A stretch of 64,000 nucleotides of DNA, taken from NCBI GenBank assembly GCA_009193035.1, contig SWDT01000016.1:248001-312000 (forward strand), in the 5' to 3' direction. A program made the position numbers and the translations under genes. The notes under the pieces were generated by a model. It had not been told where the DNA came from and did no database searches. It saw only the letters and a list, made by a program, of their open reading frames with translations. This document shows positions 11,056 through 21,100 of this stretch, piece after piece (position 1 is the stretch's first letter; each line of letters starts with the position of its first letter). This DNA comes from Halicephalobus mephisto (Eukaryota; Nematoda; Chromadorea; Rhabditida; Panagrolaimidae).

Positions 11056-12511
11056 TCAATGAGCAAAATCTGTATTCTTTAGTTCTTTCCTGAGGTCTGT
11101 AAATTCATAATTTTCCTTCCAGGACTTGGATCCGTCTTCGTATACTTCTTTCTTAAAGATAGGAACACAGGTTTTGAGCGCATCAATTAGGAAATGAGTG
11201 GCTTCTATGGCTTCCTTCCTGTGTGGAGAACTTGTAGCTATCGCGATCGAAGACTCCCCAATATCCACCCTCCTAAAATTACATAATTAACCATACTATA
11301 ATAAAAACAAAAAATGAACATTTTTATAAATTTTTTCGACGCGACTGTTGAGGAACAAAAATAGGTTTCAACTTCGGTTTTGGCAATGAATATTTATAGT
11401 CTTACGCAATTTCGTGATTTTGCTGGAACTATAGTCTGCTTGGATAAGTTTAGAAAGCTTCAGATTACAGCATAACGTATAAAATCACTGGTCTACTCCT
11501 AAGTGATGGTAGTTATATTAAAACATTGATACATATTAAAAACACCACAACTAACATCGAAATAACTCTTCAAAAAGGATTACTTATTGTGGAAAAATTT
11601 AAAATTTACCCAATTCTATGAATAATTGCAATTCGTTCTACGTCCGGAAACTTCTCCTTCGTTTTCTGGCAGATTTTCCGCATTTCTCTGTAGGCCATCG
11701 ACTCATAACATTCATACTCCAAAGAAACAACTTTTTTGCCTTTGAAGTTATTCCTCGTTGTCCCTAAATACTCACATATTTCGATAAGGACACAAAAGAT
11801 CCAGCACTCACCGATAAAAGTAGAAACTGCACCACATGTGGGCAATATAACAAAGTTCTCTAGTTTCTTCGTTTCTATCTCTGAAGATTGAATTTTGATA
11901 AAACACATTAGATTCTTCTCTAATGTCATCAAAGTGTTTCCAATAACATCATCCAGAGAATCTGTACCGTTTTGAAAGGAAATCGACAATCCTTCAGTTT
12001 GTAATTTTTTTGCAGTTTCGTAATGACTCAAATAAGCAGGCCAAACAATCTGGTCGAAATATCCAGGAAGATCTGCCGGATCGTAGTTCCTTGTTTTCCT
12101 TCTTTCTTCACAGGAATCTTTATCCATGGTAACGAAGATAACGTGATCCATCAATTTTATGATTTTCTCAAGTTCACAAACCATGTTTCCTTCCACAATG
12201 ACCACATCGTTCTTCATAGAAGCTTCTAAAATAAATTTTTCCATTTCACTGTCGTCGACAGCGTTGATTTCGTCATAATGGTAAAATACTATTTCCGGAG
12301 AATCCTTGTGGGGAACTTGATTTACGAGTTCTTTTTTCTTGAAAAAATCATCTTGACAAATATGAGCAACTTCAAGATTTTTATTTTTCAACTAAAATTA
12401 TAAACTATAAATTTAAAAAAAATTAAAATTTACCTGTTCAACAACTTTTTTACTTGTAGTAGTTTTCCCACCATTAGTACAGCCAGATATTCCAAAAACT
12501 GTGGCTCTCAT
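11056..12511 (-). CDS. nicotinamide riboside kinase fused to molybdopterin synthase large subunit (NRK-MoaE)
   Basis: Four exons (12511-12434, 12391-11812, 11763-11610, 11272-11056) join in one frame. The N-terminal half is a nicotinamide riboside kinase: P-loop GCTNGGKT (residues 10-17), [15 protein letters not shown], and [19 protein letters not shown]. The C-terminal half is MoaE/MOCS2[44 protein letters not shown], and [19 protein letters not shown] with VPIFKKE...SW. NRK phosphorylates nicotinamide riboside for NAD+ salvage. MoaE adds the dithiolene sulfurs to precursor Z with MoaD. The fusion is read directly, since the NRK-MoaE join lies inside exon 2. Whether it is general in nematodes cannot be judged here. 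The start follows TTGTTTGACAG. Confidence 0.92.
11405..11567. repeat. dispersed repeat copy in NRK-MoaE intron 3
   Basis: The 337-bp last intron holds a degenerate copy of a repeat also seen at 26988-27100 and 37655-37822. Shared blocks are an atttcgtgatttt-like start, gtctgcttggat, ttagaaa, and tattaaaaac-cacaactaacatcg near the end. Confidence 0.5.
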
Positions 12512-13118
12512 TCTGTCAAACAAGCATGTTTAATTTCAAAATAAAAAATATTATATTAAACGACGTTACTGATTTCGTAATCGGTAAATTTTTTCTTGTG
12601 AAAAAAAAACTACTTTTAAATATTATTTTTAAAATTAACAGTTCATTCGAAATGAATTACAACTTATTTTTAATATTATTAGTGAACTGAATAACATTGA
12701 ATTTTTCACAGATACCTAAAATCGGTTATTTTCTTGCGAGTGAATTTTCGCTCATCTATCAACTGGCATTTTGTGAGTAAAACGGCAAATCTGGCTAATC
12801 AGTAAAGTTTAAGCACTAAATAATTGTTTGCAACATATTCAAAATTACATATAATATACGATGAAAAAATCACAAGAAAAACCTAATTACACAAGACCAA
12901 TGAAAAAACATCAATGCACGGGAATTCACAGCCGGTACACAGTCCGATTATCTATTTCCGACGATTTTCCGATATTACAGATTTCAAAACTGAAGAAACA
13001 ATATCCAAGAAGTTAATTTCCATCTTTATTAATAAAAATAATTATTTAAATTAAAAACCCATAGAATCCATTTCCTACCCGTTATCTTAAATGATTAACT
13101 ATCCTTCGCACTTGTTAT
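12512..13118. other. intergenic region upstream of NRK-MoaE
   Basis: AT-rich, with no reading frame that looks like protein. The part near 12512-12700 is the likely promoter of NRK-MoaE. The part near 13000-13118 is the 3' UTR of the next gene. Confidence 0.4.
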
Positions 13119-13909
13119 TTACAATCTCGATTCCAGGGAATCATCCAGAGAAATACTATGTTCCATATTCTGGGATTCTGCCATTTGAGAGTCTAGTAGC
13201 TGTGATTTGTACAGTCGCAGAATAGCTTTTGATCTTTCAAGTTCCTGTCTAATGAACACACTTGACTTCATGTTTTTCGTCAAAATCCTTTCTAAATTCT
13301 CCTTTTGTAATTCTGCCAGATTTTTCTCCATTTTTACTGCAAAAGAAACATGATTAGATGCTCCCATGATAGCATAGGCAGTTTGTCGTTTGGCTTCCTC
13401 CGACATCAGCATAATCGAAGCAGAACTATTCGCAATAATACCTGCAGCGGTTTTCTCACTTGCATTCTCTTTGTCGATATCTACATCATCATAAATAGGT
13501 TTTGGAGCTGCAAAAAACATTGATTAATTTAATAACTAATAAATATTAACCCAACTTACAGTAAGCATAATTATCAAGACTTTCATCGTCTGTATTGTTC
13601 AGAACATTGCCACAAACAAACGGACGTTCCAGTTCAGAACAAAAAGAAGCCGAATTTTCGTCAGCAAAGGCGGTGTTCAAACACGTTGCTGCTGTAAAAA
13701 CAACAAATCGATACAAATACACAAAACAAAGTCACAAACTCACGATGTTCATCATGTTGAAGGTAGGAAAGATGAGAATGAAGACTTAAATTTGCCTTAT
13801 AATTAGAAACACTTGTAGATTCAATAGTTTCATCATCAAAATTGGCTAATGGATCATTTTTTATTTCCAGAGGTTTGTCTTCGCTAAAAGTAACGTCAAA
13901 ATAACTCAT
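13119..13909 (-). CDS. unrecognised acidic/coiled-coil protein, downstream in an nse-1 operon
   Basis: Three exons read in one frame: MSYFDVTFSEDKPLEIK... ending at DEH; a middle exon (13692 down to about 13561) with FADENSASFCSELERPF and NTDDESLDNYAY; and a last exon with PKPIYDDVDIDKEN and a long helical segment (MEKNLAELQKENLERILTK...LERSKAILRLYKSQLLDSQ). Total is about 230 residues. No family was recognised. It is acidic at the N-terminus and probably a coiled coil near the C-terminus. The start at 13909 follows TTTATTTCCAG and three bases. An in-frame ATG also exists at 13987, preceded by its own TTTGTTTCAG. The gene follows nse-1 by 72-150 bp on the same strand, the spacing of a nematode operon, so a chromosome-related role is possible but unproven. 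A relic of its middle and last exons lies at 15840-16025. Confidence 0.7.
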
Positions 13910-14059
13910 TATCTGGAAATAAAATTTAAAAAAAGATAAAAAATAACAGATATCGTCATGGTCATCGAACCAAGAATGATCGTCCATCAGGTCGTAAAGT
14001 GATCGATTAACTGAAACAAATCAAAAGACACAAAACCCGTAGTAACAAAAAACAACAAA

Positions 14060-15226
14060 TTATTCGTCCGCAATTGATGATTCTCTTTGCAAGAGAGTTC
14101 TTCCATTTCTAGAAGCTGGACGAGAGGAAGAAGCACGACTTTGGTGGTTCTCAACACATTCATTAATTGCTTGGCTTGGATTAACTTTCGTAGCTCTTAA
14201 ATTCACCACTTGATCGTCGTCTGCAATTACTGGAGGTGCAAAAGTGAGGTTATTCACCAGAATTGTGTCGAACTTGTTTTTGCATTTGGATCCATCTTCC
14301 TTTCTTCCAGGACACCCAACTTGGAGATTTCCTCCAACGAGACGTCTAATACAGATATTATGAAGTTCATTCTGGCAATCTTCACATTTAGTTGCAGTCC
14401 TCATGATAGGAATCAACTTATCACAAATAGGACAAACAGGGATATTGTACTCGTGAAGCTTCTCCTCAAGTTCAACAACTGCACGGGAATGGAGGGAATA
14501 GGTGTTCTGATCAGCATTCTGAAAACAGTAAAATCAGCAATGCAGTAAAACCCGAAACTTACAATAGTGAGAATACCAGAAGTAACCAATTTCGTGAGCA
14601 GCGTACTACAATCCGTCGCTTTCATCAAGTTTCCATCAGTTCCAATATTGGTAGCTTCATCGAACGGAATCTCTCCCCGATTTTTTGCTGATTGAAAAAG
14701 ACAAACAAGAATTCGATAGAAGACAAGAGTTTCATCATTGTTCAAAGCACAGCAACAATGTAAATCCTTTTCGTACTTGGTTTTGTTCACCTTAAAATTC
14801 ATCTTACATCGTCGGTAAAATAAACCTTACCCAAATGACATAAGATTCGTTTTGGTAACGTTCATCTATAACAATCTGCAATTTGAAAAGCAGATCGCGT
14901 TTCTCCATTTCGGCGTTGATGACGGAAATGAGGGTCTTGGCGAGTGTCTCAGGTTCGAGTCCCTCCTGGGCTTCTGCAGAGGTTTACATATATCGAATTA
15001 TTTCCAGATCCATTCAAAATAATCACTTACCCACATGAGTACCACATGCGTCGCAAATTCGTTTAAAAATGTCGATTATTTTACAAACCTGGAGATTTAC
15101 AACAAATAGAAGAAATTTGGAAATTAAATAAGAACTTACTCGGACACATTGAAGAGAAATAACGAGGTTAGTGAATATCCGATGAGGGTTATTGAATTCC
15201 TTTGCAATCCGAACTATGTCTGTCAT
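14060..15226 (-). CDS. nse-1: SMC5-SMC6 complex subunit NSE1 (RING-like E3)
   Basis: Exons join as MTDIVRIAKEFNNPHRIFTNL...QCVR, VCKIIDIFKRICDACGTHV, EAQEGLEPETLAKTL..YVIW, VNKTKYEKDLHCCC...VTSGILTI, then NADQNTYSLHSRAVVELEEKL onward to a stop at 14060. The N-terminal and middle parts match NSE1 winged-helix domains (YVIWVNKTKYE, LVFYRILV, LLTKLVTSGILTI, TYSLHSRAVVELE). A RING-like zinc domain follows: CPICDKL, CEDCQNELHNIC, GCPGRKEDGSKC. NSE1 is the ubiquitin-ligase-like subunit of the SMC5/6 complex, acting in DNA repair and meiosis with NSE3 and NSE4. The C-terminal tail is basic and Ser-rich. It is probably first in a two-gene operon. Confidence 0.88.
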
Positions 15227-15839
15227 TGTAGGAGGGAATGGGAAGTGATTTTAACGAAGATGGCAGAATTCAGAAAAGCAATTTGAAATTAAAAGAAATC
15301 AGAAATGTTAGCGACAAGCACACTTTGCCAAGGGTTTGTGGCAATATGAATTTGGTTGTTAGTACAGAAAATTTAAAATTCCGACTTATTTTCTGACAAC
15401 TACAGTTAATCGTCCGAAATTTATTAATATAAGTTGGTCAATTAGCTCCTGTTAATTCAGATGATGTAACTACTTTGTTTTTAAAATTTAATATTTGGTT
15501 TTTAATGTTCTTTATTCTCGTCACCCAAATGATCTCGTTGGTCGAATAGCTTGAAAATTGTTTTTATTTTAAATTTCTGTCTTCTCTGAGAATACATTAG
15601 ATTGCATTGATCTCGTTTAAGTTGAAATTACAGAGAAATAATAAGTATTTAAGATTTTGTTTCAAATTTCGACGTCTTCAAAAAACTTAAGATTCAAGTC
15701 CTTAACTTCTGTGTTGAAATCTGTGAAAAATCAAAGCGAATTTGAAATTTCACACGACAATTGGATAAAACAGCCAATGTTACAAGCAGATTTTGAGCTC
15801 GAAATCTTCAAAACAGAACTTTAAACATGTCAACTGATC
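15227..15839. other. intergenic region upstream of nse-1
   Basis: AT-rich with no protein-like frame. Probably holds the nse-1 promoter. Nothing else recognised. Confidence 0.4.
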
Positions 15840-16025
15840 TTTCCAAATGTTGCAAGCAGACTGCAGATTTCAACTTTGATATCAACTTCTTTATAGGCTT
15901 CAACACTGGTCAACGAATAATAATCCAACTCAGTGAATATAAAGATCAAGATTTCTATTACCGATATTTCCACAAATAAGCGAACATTCCAGTTCAAAAA
16001 AACCGAATTGTCGTCAGAACCGACG
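15840..16025 (-). pseudogene. relic of the unrecognised gene at 13119-13909
   Basis: On the minus strand this reads DDNSVFLNWNVRLFVEI, close to DENSASFCSELERPFVCGNV of the intact gene. Further on it reads EAYKEVDIKVE, close to PKPIYDDVDIDKEN. At DNA level the block gaacattccagttcaaaa against gacgttccagttcagaac is nearly unchanged. Frame breaks between the blocks show it is decayed. Confidence 0.65.
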
Positions 16026-16171
16026 AAAAATACCCAATCCCCGAAATCAACGCAGATTAACCAAATCTCCCCAATCGATTCGAGTGAATTATTCCCTCTC
16101 CAAATCCACATCATTTACAGTACTTACACTTGGTTCATATTTTATACAAAGAAGTAAATAATTACCGTTGA

Positions 16172-16705
16172 TTAACTCTCTCCCACCTCAGCTCTAGGTT
16201 TGATAACCTTATGGAAACTAGAAAGCTGTCTCTTCAGAAGCTCTGCCTGTACCCTCGTCGATTGCGCGGGTTCTGTCGAGATTCTCCTTTTATTTCCATT
16301 GTAAATGACCATGTTCTCCGCCATCGGTTCTTTCTTGTCTCCGTACACCCCATAAGGTCCAATGAAGCAGTTACTCGTCAACGTCGCTCCTTCACCGACT
16401 CTCGCAAAAGTAGAGACGACATTCCCGTCACCCATGGAGGTGGCAAAACATTGCGATTTGGCTTTGAACGTGTTTTCATTGCCGATAACCATAGGAGACC
16501 CGTCTGCGTTCCTGTTCTCGATCACCGCCGCTTCTTCAACGATGTTGTAGTCCCCAAAGACTATTTCTCCCTTTGTGGCTTTAATCACAGCTCCAGGATG
16601 GACGACCGTACCTGTCCCTATTGTAATCTTGCCTTCCAGGACGGCTCCGTAGAAGATGGTTCCGCCATTGATCTTCAACTGGGCCAAACTTCCTTCTTCT
16701 GTCAT
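16172..16705 (-). CDS. dnc-6: dynactin subunit 6 (p27)
   Basis: A single exon of 177 residues. Repeating hexapeptides (GTGTVVHPGAVIKATKGEIVFGD, SPMVIGNENTFKAKSQ) form a left-handed beta helix, the fold of DCTN6. The helix is followed by the family motifs GPYGVYGDKKEPMAENMVIYNGN and a C-terminal helix (AELLKRQLSSFHKVI). p27 caps the pointed end of dynactin with p25 and helps recruit cargo to dynein. The start at 16705 was chosen because TTTTGTTCTAG lies 19 nt upstream. It sits 137 bp below the rpn-12 stop on the same strand, which suggests an operon. Confidence 0.92.
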   Translation of the reverse strand: MTEEGSLAQLKINGGTIFYGAVLEGKITIGTGTVVHPGAVIKATKGEIVFGDYNIVEEAAVIENRNADGSPMVIGNENTFKAKSQCFATSMGDGNVVSTFARVGEGATLTSNCFIGPYGVYGDKKEPMAENMVIYNGNKRRISTEPAQSTRVQAELLKRQLSSFHKVIKPRAEVGES

Positions 16706-16841
16706 CTTAGGCTCTAAAACTACTCTAGAACAAAATCGAGGAAAATTCAAAAATAATTATTGGGAAACAACCAGTTGAACAATACACATTTACAAAACTC
16801 ATAAATTAGTGGTTAGTACAGAACCAGTACAGCCAATAACA

Positions 16842-17708
16842 TTAAACAATCATTTCCAATTGCTTTGCATAGTAGATGACTTGCTTTGAAATCCGTTCGG
16901 TGTCGAGATGAGCCTTGGGAGGACCATCGACGATCATGTCGGACTCGAAACAGAACATGTTGTTTTCCTTCTTCCATCCGCGCTTCTCGGCAAACTGCAA
17001 GCCAGCACTCTCGTTATCGAAGAGGAGCATCTGGATAGCGTCTTTCACAGGGATTCTCTTGTAGGCCTTCTCAATACAAACAGCAATGTCACCGCGAACA
17101 GTATCAGTCAAAATTTGCACGAAAATAGCGTAATAGGGACTCGGGATGGTTTTCTGGTTCAAGAAGATCTTGTTGTAAGCTCCTTCCATCAGAAACTGCT
17201 CGAGTTCAACGGGAGTACGGATGTAAGGGTTGGTTTGCTGGATTTGCTGATTGATCTGTTCAATGAGCATGTGGAAGTCGCTCAATTTGTCGTTGACAAG
17301 GAGGAACATTAGATAAAGACCGATCATCAAGTACTTGTTGGCTGACTCGGTCTTCTGAGTAGTGTAAAAGCTCTGGACATCAGTGATAGCCTTCTCAAAG
17401 GTTTTCATGTCATTCTTCAGAATAGCAAACAGAACACGAATTTCAAAGAAATCACCTAAATTTCAATATTCAGCAAGTTGGTGCGAAAATAACCAGAAAC
17501 TTACAATGGATTGTCGATAAAGCATCGAGGGAGAGGGTTTTCTGCGAATTCTGATCTCCGAGAGCCTTCTGAAAAGAAAGTTTATGGAGAAAAGCCAAAA
17601 ATGATTACAAACCTGTAAGTCGTTCAAAACCTTCTCCAAATTCGCCACATTCTTGGGTTCCTTGCGGAATTCGGTAAGGAGAGACTTGTGAAGTTGTTCC
17701 AACGACAT
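16842..17708 (-). CDS. rpn-12: 26S proteasome regulatory subunit RPN12/PSMD8
   Basis: Exon 1 (17708-17613, 96 nt) encodes MSLEQLHKSLLTEFRKE... Exon 2 encodes KALGDQNSQKTLSLDALSTIH. The last exon encodes CDFFEIRVLFAILKNDMKTFEK to a stop at 16842. The PCI-type C-terminal domain has LEQFLMEGAYNKIFL, DTVRGDIAVCIEKAYKRIPVKDAIQMLLF and the invariant tail VIYYAKQLEMIV. RPN12 is the last lid subunit to join and locks the lid onto the base. The start directly follows TTGTTACAG. A diverged copy of exon 1 begins the neighbouring smg-1 gene on the other strand. Confidence 0.95.
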
Positions 17709-18185
17709 CTGTAACAATCAAATTATAAATAACTGCAGGAGAAGGAGGGAATACGACAGACTGAATTTGATGATTTCGGAAGAGAGCAAAATCGGAGAAC
17801 CAGTTCTCAGTGAGAACAGAACGCCAAACAGCAGTCGCTTGCGCTTTGTTATCACCTGAAATGGCTTGCCGGTTCAATCAACGTTTCTCATTTATAAATT
17901 CCCTAAAATTTTGCTCTCATCAAACCCTTTTTCTTTCCTTCAACCACGTTATGCAAATCCGTTACTCCATTTTCACATTGGAAACAAAGTTATCCAACGC
18001 GTTGTTGATCTTTCGTTTCACTCATTTTTTGATAAAATCGTTGGAGTTGATTTTTGCAGATCGATTTTGGACCAAAGTTCCCAGAGTTGAGATTGACGAC
18101 GCTGAAGAGGTTCGTCATCTTTTTACTCAGCAATGCGCATTGATTTTGCGCAAGAATTCTTCTCCAAGTCACCATCTTCTATCAG
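17709..18185. promoter_or_regulatory. bidirectional promoter region between rpn-12 and smg-1
   Basis: 477 bp lie between the two divergent start codons. Both ends are good acceptors (TTGTTACAG before rpn-12, CTTCTATCAG before smg-1), so the promoters are further inside. Open frames cross the region on both strands, but none joins either gene cleanly. Confidence 0.5.
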
Positions 18186-21100
18186 ATGTCACTGGAGCAG
18201 CTTCGGAAGTCGCTCGTGAGAGAGTTTGCCAAGGAAACCAAGGATGTTGCTACTTTTGGTGTGATTTTGACTCAAATCAAGGTTGTTCGATTTCGTTTTT
18301 ATATGAATTAGTAATCCAATTACCTCAATTTAGGAAACTCTCCTCAGCAATGATGCGGCAAATTATTTCCCGATTCCTATTCTCTCAAAAACACAACGTA
18401 TGTTTCATTTTAGACAATTTTAAAGAGGAGAATCTTTCAGGTGAAGTGGAACGCGTGATTTCGGCCGTCGACAGGACCCTTGTTGGTCTGGATGTCAATG
18501 ACGCTCTCACCGTCAATTGCCATTTGCTTGTTCTTCTCGTCACCCGTAAGGATGCCGGGAGGAATCTGAAACTTGCTAAACTCAAGACCTTGTCGGAGCT
18601 CATCTCCTCTTCTGCGTTCTCGAAGACGCTTCTCAGTAAACTCATCCTGGAAAACGACAACTTTCTTCCATCCATCATTGCCGGCTCTCCTCTGTTCTCA
18701 AGATCGGTCATTAGGGTTCTCTCAAGACTTCTGGATCCCACGGACTTTGAACATCTTCCCGGAAATTACGCTCTGGTCGTCAAAGCTCTTGAATCTCGAT
18801 TGACCTTAATTTTGGACGATACGAAAGATGCTCGGCGTCAAGAAGTCGAGTTCGTGACCCTTCTTTCCTCTCTCCAGAATATCACTCAGGCTAAGAATTC
18901 TCTCGTGGTGATGAGCGGTCTTTCGCCTCCAATTTTTGACCTTATTTTTGAACGACTGCACTTGAAGGATCCTGCATTGATTCAGCTCTCTCCACTAGTC
19001 CATTTCGCTATCCTTTCTCTCGCGAAAAACTTTGTTGGAGTTCATGAATATTTCTATTCCAGTTCGGAGTTGGCTCAGCCCGCGGAATACTCTTTTGTCA
19101 CTGAAACCAGAAGCGCCAAATGCTTTGGGATTATACTACAAACCACTATAGCTTTGGTCCGTGAGGCGTCCAAACTCCAGAAAGATGTTCTTTTCGAATT
19201 TCTGAATTTTGTTCTGGGTATCGCCGAAGCCGCAGGAGAATGTCTGACGAAGAACGTTTCTCTGATCCACGATTTGAAGCTGGAGTTGATCTTTATGGCT
19301 TTTGTGATCGCAGACAAGCCTTACAGTGAGTTTTTTAATTTCGACTGCGGAATTGACTTGTTTGTTTGCAGGTACCAGAAGGATATTCGAGAACATTTCC
19401 AAGAAATTCGGTCTCATTGAAGCCCTTCCCAAGATCACTAAATCTGAATTGAGTGAATTTTGGAAGGAGTTCCTCTTCAAATTTAATAATCTCTCTGAAT
19501 CCTCTCAAAGGAATTTCTGCTACGTCTTCCCGCTTTCATGTTTCCTGCATTGTAACCTGAACGGACCTGCGATCGGACTCTTCGACAAAATTCAACCGGT
19601 AATGGTGAGAAGTGATCTTCATCAAAGGGAATTCTTGATGTTGATGAGTTTCCTATTGAATCAAGAAGGACCCCCAAGTGTGTTGAAGACAGAAGGAGTT
19701 TGTAAGCCAGTGGATTTCTTCGTCAAAGGCGCTGAGGATGGATGGATCAAGTTGTTGAATCGGCTAGCCCTCTGTTGTATTGAAAACAGAATGAAAACTA
19801 CATTTGGAAAGCCGTTGGAAACGTTCACAGCTTTCGACAATGGAATTAAGGCGATTTTGAATGGGAATGTTGACCATCTACAGTATCTTCTTTTTCCTGA
19901 ATCTGAAAATATCGAGTCTGAAGCTGGAGATAACAAAAGGAAAAAGTTATTGCCATCTGAAGAGTTCCTCAGAGTCAATTGTCTGTTGACATTCGTGGAT
20001 GCTCTTGAGAAACTTATGGTTTTTGCTGAACGGGGAAGTATTGTCGACTACGCGAAACCTTCTGATGCTGCGAGACAATTCTTTGTGAACAATGCAGCCA
20101 GTTGTCAGGGATGGATTGCCAGAATTACTCCGACTATGCTTCAGATTTGCTATAGAGCTGGGAGATACGCTCAAGTTGTGAGATTTGGAGCGACGTTTTG
20201 TGCCATTCAGAAACAAAGAAAAGAGAGATTGAAATCAGGTTGGTGTTGAATTGTTTGAGATCTTTTAAGATTGGTTTTAGTTATCAAATTTGATGAGAAT
20301 TCTCAAATGATTCTTGGATACATGGTTAAAGCTTTGATAGAGTTGAATGCTGCTTCTGCTATTGCTGGAGTTCGTGTTTTTGGGAAACAAGTTTTTGGTA
20401 CTGATTTAGACTTTACTTGGCCTGCTGAGTTCTTGGCCACTGGGAAGTTTGAACTGGCTCTAGATCAGATTAACCTCTTTCTCCCAATTGAAGGTCTGGA
20501 CAAATTTACCAAGGAATTCCTCATGGAGATGGTTTGGTTTTATTTCTGCTTCAAATAATAAGAATCCTTTTCAGCAAATTTCGATCTACAAAAAACTTCG
20601 AAATCCAAGTGTGTTTGGGAAATATGACAAAAGTTCAAATGGAGTTTCTGGGAAACGCCTATCTGCTCTGCTTAATTGGGATATTGTCTCAGAAGATTGC
20701 GTAAGTCTGCCGTGGGAAGTTGATCGTCGGTTAGAAGACTTTGAGTTGAGATTCATGGAGATTTATCTGGCGATGCAGAATCATGGGAGAAACTCCGTTT
20801 TAAAGAAACCACTGGAAGAGCAAATCAAACAAGTCAGTTTGGAAATGAGCCGTTATGCTTTTGTTTTGAATTCTGTAGATGTCACTCCAAGAGTAAGAGC
20901 TCAGTTTGCAGTCCTTCATTCAATCAAAAGAGCAGTTTCTTTGAAATTGAGTGATTCTGGCTTCAAAAACGGCAGTTTTAAAAAGGATGGAGAATATTTT
21001 TCTGATTACGAGAAAATCCTATCTGAGAATTGGAAACTAGACACTACTGACAGATTGGCTATTGCTGTTCAGTTTAATACTTGGTTGATGAAATTATCTC

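Noticed and set aside
17810..18185. Open frames upstream of smg-1 on both strands
   Set aside because: The in-frame DNA before MSLEQL contains a stop, the ATG follows a perfect acceptor, and none of the frames joins smg-1 or rpn-12.
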